This document shows positions 1 to 5,133 of a DNA stretch of 11,083 nt, one piece after another. The DNA comes from a bacterium (GTDB lineage: Bacteria; Actinomycetota; Acidimicrobiia; Spongiisociales; UBA11373), in assembly GCA_013202595.1 (NCBI GenBank), contig JABMPV010000487.1:1-11083 (forward strand). The letters are read 5' to 3'. A program made the translations under genes and the position numbers. The notes beneath the pieces are model-generated. The model searched no databases. It was not told the DNA's origin and saw only the letters and a list, made by a program, of their open reading frames with translations. Position 1 is the stretch's first letter. The number at the start of each line of letters is the position of its first letter.

Positions 1-287
1 CTTCACGGGGTTCGCTTCTCCCGAGAGCGCACTCATCCCGATTCCGACACTCTCACTGTCAGCATGGTCACCGCACCGACATCGGCGTCGTGAACCTCGA
101 CATCATGTCTTGGAGCGACGAGTTGGCCGGGTGATTCGAGCGGTGTCATCTGGTCGAACACGACCTGCCCGGACGGCACCAGGTCAGATGGCAACGGTGG
201 CACCTGCATCGGTCATTTCTAGATCCCGGGCGGCATCCCGGCGCGTCATCAGAGCAGGCTTCGACCAGAGGTCACCCGTTCACTCTC

Positions 288-303
288 CTGATCGACTGAT
301 CGG
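288..303. repeat. Tandem 8-bp direct repeat upstream of the nuo promoter
   Basis: CTGATCGA (288-295) is followed directly by CTGATCGG (296-303), so 7 of 8 bases repeat. It ends 14 nt before the candidate -35 box, the position where an activator would commonly bind. Each unit contains GATC. It could be an operator for a respiratory or redox regulator, or simply chance. No known binding motif is recognised. Confidence 0.3.
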
Positions 304-317
304 GGACGATGGTCCTT

Positions 318-346
318 TTGTCGCGCCACTCTCCGACCCCTAGCAT
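318..346 (+). promoter_or_regulatory. Candidate sigma70-type promoter of the nuo operon
   Basis: The -35 element is TTGTCG (318-323) and the -10 element is TAGCAT (341-346), separated by exactly 17 nt. They match TTGACA in four of six bases and TANNNT fully. The predicted transcription start is near 352-354, giving a leader of about 28-30 nt before GTG 382, which leaves room for the Shine-Dalgarno at 367-371. It is the only pair with near-ideal spacing that I found upstream of nuoA. Assignment is by motif alone. Confidence 0.55.
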
Positions 347-366
347 GTGGTCGGTTCGAGCCGCTC

Positions 367-371
367 AGGAG
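367..371 (+). promoter_or_regulatory. Shine-Dalgarno that decides the nuoA start
   Basis: AGGAG at 367-371 lies 10 nt before GTG 382, 16 nt before ATG 388, and only 1 nt before GTG 373. Spacing therefore favours GTG 382 among the three in-frame candidate starts. Confidence 0.6.
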
Positions 372-381
372 AGTGCCGCGC

Positions 382-801
382 GTGTCGATGAATGATTATT
401 TGCCGATCGCCATCATGTTCCTCCTGGCGATGGCGTTTGCGGGCGTCTCCCTGCTGCTGTCGCGGTTCATCTCTCCCCGCAACCCCACCCCCGAGAAGCT
501 CGAGCCGTACGAGTGCGGCATCGTCCCCCTGCAGGAACCGGTGCAGCGCTTCCCCGTCAAGTTCTACCTGGTCGCGATGCTGTTCGTGATCTTCGATATC
601 GAGATCGTCTTCCTCTTCGCCTGGGCCGTCCGCTTCGAGCAGTTGGGCTGGTACGGCGTGTGGGCGATTGGCCTCTTCACCCTCTTGCTCGTCGAGACGC
701 TGGTCTACGCATGGAAGCGTGGCGCTCTCGACTGGAACGTCTCATCACGCCAGCGGTACCGCAGGGTGGTCGCTCCTGAAGCCCGCGAGGAGGCTGCCTA
801 G
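382..801 (+). CDS. nuoA: NADH-quinone oxidoreductase subunit A
   Basis: Small membrane subunit of complex I (ND3 family), packed against NuoH near the quinone entry. The protein is 139 residues, normal for the family, with three membrane helices at about 6-28, 60-83 and 89-112. Family hallmarks are the EKLEPYECG loop (residues 38-46), whose Cys45 corresponds to the ND3 active/deactive-switch cysteine, and the second helix, which begins RFPVKFYLVA and carries the acidic pair of FDIEIVF (Asp72, Glu74; E. coli Asp79/Glu81). The start is chosen as GTG 382 from ribosome-binding-site spacing. In-frame GTG 373 and ATG 388 would change the protein by only +3 or -2 residues. It is the first gene of the operon, and its TAG stop directly abuts the nuoB ATG. 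It is the only complete gene here that does not end in TGA. Confidence 0.95.
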   Translation: MSMNDYLPIAIMFLLAMAFAGVSLLLSRFISPRNPTPEKLEPYECGIVPLQEPVQRFPVKFYLVAMLFVIFDIEIVFLFAWAVRFEQLGWYGVWAIGLFTLLLVETLVYAWKRGALDWNVSSRQRYRRVVAPEAREEAA

Positions 802-1275
802 ATGGCGGGCAAGTCGACGCCAACGAACTTCCTCACGACGACGCTGAATCTGGCATCGGGGTGGGCGCGCTCTCGCAGCATGTGGCCCGCCACCTTCGGC
901 CTGGCCTGCTGTGCCATCGAGATGATGGCGACGGGTGCCGCCCACTACGACCTGGCCCGTTTCGGCATGGAAGTATTCCGCGCCTCTCCCCGCCAGGCCG
1001 ACCTGATGATCGTCGCCGGCAGGGTCTCCCAGAAGATGGCCCCCGTCTTGCGCCAGGTGTACGACCAGATGGCCGAGCCCAAGTGGGTCATCTCCATGGG
1101 TGCCTGCGCCTCGTCGGGCGGCATGTTCAACAACTATGCACTCGTCCAGGGTGTCGATCAGGTGGTGCCCGTCGACATCTACATCCCCGGGTGCCCGCCC
1201 GGACCGCAGTCTCTGATGCACGGGATCCTGACCCTGCACGAGAAGGTCCTCAACGGAGAACTCAATCGTGGCTGA
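802..1275 (+). CDS. nuoB: NADH-quinone oxidoreductase subunit B (N2 cluster)
   Basis: Peripheral-arm subunit (PSST/Nqo6 family) that binds the terminal [4Fe-4S] cluster N2, which hands electrons to quinone at the NuoB/NuoD interface. The protein is 157 residues. The four N2 ligands are visible: the adjacent pair Cys36-Cys37 in GLACCAIEMM, Cys102 in SMGACASSGG, and Cys131 in IPGCPPGP. The segment RFGMEVFRASPRQADL (residues 53-68) is also characteristic. The N-terminus is short compared with mycobacterial NuoB. ATG 802 follows the nuoA stop with no gap and is preceded by a strong GAGGAGG (787-793) with an 8-nt spacer. The 3' end overlaps nuoC by 8 nt. No sign of damage. Confidence 0.97.
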   Translation: MAGKSTPTNFLTTTLNLASGWARSRSMWPATFGLACCAIEMMATGAAHYDLARFGMEVFRASPRQADLMIVAGRVSQKMAPVLRQVYDQMAEPKWVISMGACASSGGMFNNYALVQGVDQVVPVDIYIPGCPPGPQSLMHGILTLHEKVLNGELNRG

Positions 1276-1801
1276 TGACGTGACCACCCCCGAGGAGACC
1301 GTCGTGGACACCACGGGCGCCGCATCAGCGCACCCCGCCCTCGCTGCGGTCGCTGCCACCGTGCCATCGGCGGTGTTCGACGTCGTGCTCGGCGACCCCG
1401 TCGCCAGGGTGGAGCGCGAGGACTACCTGGCGCTGTTCGAGGCGCTCGAGGACGAGGGCTTCGAGGCGTTCAGCGACCTGTGTGTCGTCGACTACCTGCA
1501 CCGCGAGATCGGTCGGTTCGACGTGGTCGTCAATCTGCTCTCCCATCAACACAAGGTGCGGCTGCGGGTTCTCTGCGCCGTCCCCGGAAACGACCCGACG
1601 CTCCCATCTCTCAGCGGTGTGTATCCGGGTGCCAACTTCTACGAACGCGAGGGCTACGACCTCCTCGGCGTGACCTTCACCGATCACCCCGACCTCACCC
1701 GCATCATGCTGCCCGAGGACTGGGAAGGGCATCCGCTGCGCAAGGACGAGTCAGTCGGTTCGGTGCCGGTGCAATTCAAGGGATCCAACAAGGTGGAATG
1801 A
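1268..1801 (+). CDS. nuoC: NADH-quinone oxidoreductase subunit C (30 kDa)
   Basis: Peripheral-arm connecting subunit without a cofactor (30-kDa/Nqo5 family). It braces NuoD and NuoI. The protein is 177 residues. The family signature near the C-terminus is clear: REGYDLLGVTFTDHPDL then RIMLPEDWEGHPLRKD (about residues 127-160). The first ~35 residues are Ala/Thr/Glu-rich and probably disordered, with the folded domain starting near residue 36 (VFDVVLGD). The start is GTG 1268, inside the end of nuoB, with GGAG at 1255-1258 and a 9-nt spacer. The stop TGA is followed 7 nt later by nuoD, so NuoC and NuoD are separate proteins here rather than the NuoCD fusion of E. coli. Confidence 0.95.
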   Translation: MADDVTTPEETVVDTTGAASAHPALAAVAATVPSAVFDVVLGDPVARVEREDYLALFEALEDEGFEAFSDLCVVDYLHREIGRFDVVVNLLSHQHKVRLRVLCAVPGNDPTLPSLSGVYPGANFYEREGYDLLGVTFTDHPDLTRIMLPEDWEGHPLRKDESVGSVPVQFKGSNKVE

Positions 1802-1808
1802 CGGGGAT

Positions 1809-3236
1809 ATGACCGACCCTTCAGACGTCGCACACGGAGAGGCTCCGGACAACGGTGCCGAGGCCCCCGTCACTGCTCCCGAAACGGGAGCGGAGGAGCG
1901 ACGCCGTCTCCACGACGTCTGGATGAGCGGCACGGAGGCGCCCACCCGTTCGGGCCACTTCACCTCCGAGGCGGGCCAGGAGATGCTCGAAGAGGAGGAA
2001 GGCGCCGTCCTCGCACAGCAGCGCGGCACGCTGGTCAGCGACGACTACCTCGATGACATCGAGTCGGACGACGACGAGCGCCAGATCCTCAACATGGGTC
2101 CCCAGCATCCGTCCACTCACGGTGTGCTCCGGTTGCAGCTCGAACTGATCGGCGAGCGGATCATCAGAGCCAAGCCGATCATCGGTTATCTCCACACAGG
2201 AATGGAGAAGACGGCCGAGACACTCACCTACATGCAGGGCTCCACCAACGTCACCCGGATGGACTACCTGTCTCCGTTCTTCAACGAACTGTGCTTCTCG
2301 CTCGCGACCGAGCGTCTGCTCGGTGTCGACGTGCCACCGAGGGCAGACGCCATCCGGGTCCTGATGACCGAACTCAACCGGGTGTCGAGTCACCTCGTAT
2401 GGATTGCGACCCAGGGCATGGACATAGGTGCCCTGTCGATGATGATCTACGGATTCAGAGACCGCGAGCCGATCCTCGACTTCTTCGAGAGGACCACAGG
2501 GCTGCGGATGAACCACAACTACATCCGCCCCGGCGGTGTGGCTGCCGATCTGCCCGACGGCTGGCGCGACGACGTCGTGAGCATCATCGACCTGGTCACA
2601 AAGGGCGTCGGTGAGTATGAGGGCATCCTCAACGCCAACCCGATCTTCATCGAGCGCACCCAATCGGTCGGGGTCATCACTCCTGAGGAGTGCGATGCCT
2701 ACGGGGTCACCGGCCCCATCGCCAGGGCGTCGGGCGTCGACTGGGACCTGCGCAAGGCGTTCCCCTACAGCGGAATCGACCAGTACGAGTTCAAGGTGCC
2801 GCTCGGCCGCCATGGGGACACGTTCGACCGGTACATCGTCCGCATGGAAGAGATCAAGCAGTCGCTCGGCATCGTGGCCCAGGTGATGGACTCCATGCCC
2901 GACGGCGACTGGCGGACCGGGGACCGCAAGGTGACTCCGCCTCCGCGAGCCCGTATCGATCAGTCGATGGAGGCGCTCATCCACCACTTCAAGCTGTTCA
3001 CCGGTGGGTTCGGCGTCCCCGCAGGCGAGGTCTACCAGGCTGTCGAGTCGCCCCGCGGCGAGTTGGGTATGTATCTGGTGTCCGATGGGGGGACCAGGCC
3101 GTACCGACTGCATGTTCGCGGGCCTTCCTTCGCCAACACGCAGGCTCTGCCCGTGATGCTCACCGATTCGTTGATCGCCGATGTGGTCGCCACCCTGGCG
3201 TCCGTCGATCCGGTACTGGGGGATGTCGACCGATGA
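1809..3236 (+). CDS. nuoD: NADH-quinone oxidoreductase subunit D (49 kDa), N-terminally extended
   Basis: Peripheral-arm subunit (49-kDa/Nqo4 family, related to the NiFe-hydrogenase large subunit) that forms most of the quinone cavity with NuoB. The predicted quinone-head residues are His104 in GPQHPSTHG (97-105) and Tyr153 in RMDYLSPFFNE (150-160), matching T. thermophilus His38 and Tyr87. Further signatures are LNRVSSHL, NYIRPGGVAADLP and AVESPRGELGMYLVSDGGT, ending in the usual GDVDR. The protein is 475 residues. The conserved core begins only at about residue 89, so there is an unusual acidic leader (28% Asp/Glu in the first 90 residues), about 50 residues longer than in M. tuberculosis. 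ATG 1809 has AGGTGG at 1791-1796, 12 nt upstream, a weak spacing. Internal ATGs at 1923 and 1983 lack good spaced ribosome binding sites. The stop overlaps the nuoE start (ATGA). Confidence 0.96.
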   Translation: MTDPSDVAHGEAPDNGAEAPVTAPETGAEERRRLHDVWMSGTEAPTRSGHFTSEAGQEMLEEEEGAVLAQQRGTLVSDDYLDDIESDDDERQILNMGPQHPSTHGVLRLQLELIGERIIRAKPIIGYLHTGMEKTAETLTYMQGSTNVTRMDYLSPFFNELCFSLATERLLGVDVPPRADAIRVLMTELNRVSSHLVWIATQGMDIGALSMMIYGFRDREPILDFFERTTGLRMNHNYIRPGGVAADLPDGWRDDVVSIIDLVTKGVGEYEGILNANPIFIERTQSVGVITPEECDAYGVTGPIARASGVDWDLRKAFPYSGIDQYEFKVPLGRHGDTFDRYIVRMEEIKQSLGIVAQVMDSMPDGDWRTGDRKVTPPPRARIDQSMEALIHHFKLFTGGFGVPAGEVYQAVESPRGELGMYLVSDGGTRPYRLHVRGPSFANTQALPVMLTDSLIADVVATLASVDPVLGDVDR

Positions 3237-3847
3237 CGTGGTCACAGAAGACAGATGAGAGGGCGCAGGCGATCATCGCCAGGTACCCCGATCCCCGCTC
3301 GGCGACCATGCCGCTGCTGTACCTCGCCATGCATGAGGACGGGCACTTGACCGAAGATGGGATGCGTGAGGTCGCCGCCAGAGTGGGCCTCACCCCGGCA
3401 CAGGTGCAATCGGTCGCCTCCTTCTACACGATGTACAAGCGCGATCGCACGGGCCGCTATCTCGTCTCGGTGTGCACCTCGATCTCGTGCATGCTGCTGG
3501 GTGCAGACGATGTGCTCGCTGCAGTGTCCGAGGAGACGGGGGTCGCAGACGGCGACACCGACGAGGACGGCTTGTTCAGCGTCGAGCACGCCGAGTGCAT
3601 CGGTGCCTGCGGCGGCGCTCCTGCCGTCCAGGTCAACTACGAACTGGTCGAGGGCGTCACGCCCGAGCAGGGCAAGGCCCTGTGCGCGTGGCTGCGAGAG
3701 GCCCGTCCCGAAGTGGTCCTCGGCGATGAGATGCAGGAGTTGTTCGGCGGACAGCGGTCCTTCGAATGGGGCCCATCAGAGACGGCAGGCGCCGTTGGGC
3801 CGTTCCCCGCATTCGAGCCCTACGGCACGGCGAAGGAGGGGCGATGA
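3233..3847 (+). CDS. nuoE: NADH-quinone oxidoreductase subunit E (N1a cluster)
   Basis: Subunit of the NADH-dehydrogenase module (24-kDa/Nqo2 family, thioredoxin-like fold) carrying the off-path [2Fe-2S] cluster N1a beside the FMN of NuoF. The protein is 204 residues: an N-terminal helical bundle (about 5-70, with PAQVQSVASFYTMY before the fold), then the ferredoxin-like domain with ligands Cys81 and Cys86 (CTSISC) and Cys122 and Cys126 (CIGACGGAP). Residues ~161-204 are a tail beyond the conserved domain, rich in Gly, Glu and aromatics. Actinobacterial NuoE proteins often carry a tail. The start is ATG 3233, overlapping the nuoD stop by 4 nt, with GGGGGA at 3218-3223 and a 9-nt spacer. The frame is open far upstream (to 2690), but that part overlaps nuoD and has shadow-frame composition. 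The end overlaps nuoF by 4 nt. Confidence 0.95.
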   Translation: MTWSQKTDERAQAIIARYPDPRSATMPLLYLAMHEDGHLTEDGMREVAARVGLTPAQVQSVASFYTMYKRDRTGRYLVSVCTSISCMLLGADDVLAAVSEETGVADGDTDEDGLFSVEHAECIGACGGAPAVQVNYELVEGVTPEQGKALCAWLREARPEVVLGDEMQELFGGQRSFEWGPSETAGAVGPFPAFEPYGTAKEGR

Positions 3848-5133
3848 CCGATCGCATCCTCACCACGCGGATGGATGCCCATCCCGCAGACAGCAACGTG
3901 CTGGCCAGGTATGAGGCGACGGGCGGGTACGCCGCACTGCGCACCGCACTGGCTTCAAAGACACCCGAAGAGATCGCAGCCGAGGTCAAGGCATCCAATA
4001 TCCGCGGGCGCGGCGGAGCGAACTTCCCCGCGGGCGTCAAATGGGGCTTCCTGCCTCCCGAGACCCGTCCTCGCTACCTGGTGGTCAACGGCGACGAATC
4101 CGAACCAGGCACCTTCAAGGATCGCCAATTGCTCGAGCGCGACCCGCATCAGTTGGTCGAAGGAATCGCTCTGTCGGCCTACGCCCTCGACGTGCGCCAG
4201 GCCTTCGTGTACATCCGCGGCGAGTACCCCCGGCCCGCTCGCAGGCTGCAGCGGGCCATCGATGAGGCGTATGAGGCCGGATACCTCGGCACCGGAATCC
4301 TCGGTTCCGGGTTCGATCTCGACATCACCGTCCATCTCGGCGGCGGCGCCTACATCTGTGGCGAGGAGACCGCCCTGCTCAACAGCCTCGAAGGCAGACG
4401 CGGCGAGCCGAGGATCAAGCCGCCGTTCCCCGCCGTCGAGGGCCTCTACGCCAAGCCGACGATCGTCAACAACGTCGAGACGCTGTCGAACGTGCCGTTC
4501 ATGATCAATCAGGGCGGCGCGGCATACGACGCGATCGGCCCCGAGGGTGCCAGGGGCACCAGGCTGTTCTCGCTGTCGGGCCACGTCCGCAACCCGGGCA
4601 ATAAAGAGATCGTCATGGGCATGACCTGGCGCGATCTCATCTACGGCCTCGGCGGCGGCATCCCGGAGGATCGGGCGATCAAGGCGTGGATCCCCGGCGG
4701 CGCATCGGCGCCCTGGCTGCTCCCCGAGCACCTCGATGAACCTGTCACCATCGACGACGTCGGCCGCCTCAAGACGATGCTCGGCTCGGGCGCCGTGGTC
4801 GTCATGGACGAGACGACGTGTGTCGTCAAGGCGGCTCACCGGATCGTGCGCTTCTTCGCCCACGAGTCGTGCGGCCAGTGCACACCGTGCCGTGAAGGTG
4901 GATCGTGGCTCGAGCGCATGCTCGCCCGCATCGAGAGCGGCGACGGCAGGATGATGGACCTCGACCTCCTGCTGGACGTCTCGGACAACATCAGCCCCGG
5001 GCTCACCTGGCCGCCCAAGATGACGACGATCTGCCCGCTCGGGCCATCGGCGACCGCACCGGTCACATCGATCATGTGGCACTTCCGCAACGAGGTGGAA
5101 GCCCACATCACCGGAGGGGGGTGCCCTTTGTGA
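3844..5133 (+). CDS. nuoF: NADH-quinone oxidoreductase subunit F (NADH- and FMN-binding, N3 cluster)
   Basis: Catalytic entry subunit (51-kDa/Nqo1 family): oxidises NADH with FMN and passes electrons to [4Fe-4S] N3. The protein is 429 residues. Visible signatures are the FMN loop GRGGANFPAG (55-64), NGDESEPGTFKDR (82-94), YICGEETALLNSLEGRRG (170-187), KPPFPAVEG and NNVETLSNVP. The N3 ligands are Cys343, Cys346 and Cys349 (SCGQCTPCREG) plus Cys397 (TTICPLGP). Two oddities: the FMN loop has Asn60 where Gly is usual and the next motif has Gly83 where Ala is usual; and 47 residues separate Cys349 from Cys397, against 40 in T. thermophilus Nqo1, because of an inserted proline/tryptophan-containing stretch (about 385-392). 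ATG 3844 overlaps nuoE (ATGA) behind AAGGAGG (3833-3839), and the end overlaps nuoG. In-frame codons back to 3766 overlap nuoE and are not used. Confidence 0.97.
   Translation: MTDRILTTRMDAHPADSNVLARYEATGGYAALRTALASKTPEEIAAEVKASNIRGRGGANFPAGVKWGFLPPETRPRYLVVNGDESEPGTFKDRQLLERDPHQLVEGIALSAYALDVRQAFVYIRGEYPRPARRLQRAIDEAYEAGYLGTGILGSGFDLDITVHLGGGAYICGEETALLNSLEGRRGEPRIKPPFPAVEGLYAKPTIVNNVETLSNVPFMINQGGAAYDAIGPEGARGTRLFSLSGHVRNPGNKEIVMGMTWRDLIYGLGGGIPEDRAIKAWIPGGASAPWLLPEHLDEPVTIDDVGRLKTMLGSGAVVVMDETTCVVKAAHRIVRFFAHESCGQCTPCREGGSWLERMLARIESGDGRMMDLDLLLDVSDNISPGLTWPPKMTTICPLGPSATAPVTSIMWHFRNEVEAHITGGGCPL

Larger units (their letters stand above)
1..381. other. Upstream non-coding region of the nuo operon
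   Basis: No convincing gene lies here. A frame open from position 2 to 343 has an Arg/Ser/Pro-rich translation and poor third-position GC, unlike the nuo genes, so I treat it as chance. Another frame, open from 3 to a TGA at 132-134, has strongly GC-biased third positions only over 69-131 and could be the tail of an upstream gene. On the minus strand an ATG at 36-34 opens a 12-codon frame running off the left edge, which could be the start of a divergent gene. Neither is supported well enough to call. A small hairpin (GACCTG 162-167 with CAGGTC 180-185) and a 5-bp stem (226-230 with 237-241) are present. Neither is followed by a T-tract. The promoter, tandem repeat and ribosome binding site are listed separately. 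Confidence 0.6.

Noticed and set aside
162..185. Hairpin GACCTG/CAGGTC as a terminator of an upstream gene
   Set aside because: The stem is only 6 bp with a 12-nt loop and no T-tract follows. The 3' arm could equally pair with ACCTG at 202-206. Not strong enough to call.
226..241. Short inverted repeat CCGGG/CCCGG, also an ATCCCGG direct repeat at 223 and 235
   Set aside because: A 5-bp GC stem is expected by chance in GC-rich DNA, and it has no T-tract or link to a gene.
110..343. A 77-codon + strand frame upstream of nuoA
   Set aside because: Third positions are not GC-biased as in the real genes, the product is Arg/Ser/Pro-rich without domains, there is no Shine-Dalgarno, and it would overlap the promoter.
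745..1359. A 204-codon minus-strand frame across nuoA, nuoB and nuoC
   Set aside because: It is antisense to three firmly identified genes, has low-complexity composition and no domain, and so is a compositional shadow.
2690..3232. Long in-frame upstream extension of nuoE
   Set aside because: It overlaps nuoD, its translation is Arg-rich and unlike NuoE, and ATG 3233 has a good Shine-Dalgarno and a coupled ATGA junction.
1821..3245. A 474-codon open frame on the minus strand covering almost all of nuoD
   Set aside because: High third-position GC on the sense strand suppresses stops in the antisense frame. The translation is His/Asp/Val/Arg-rich with no recognisable domain, and nuoD is certain.
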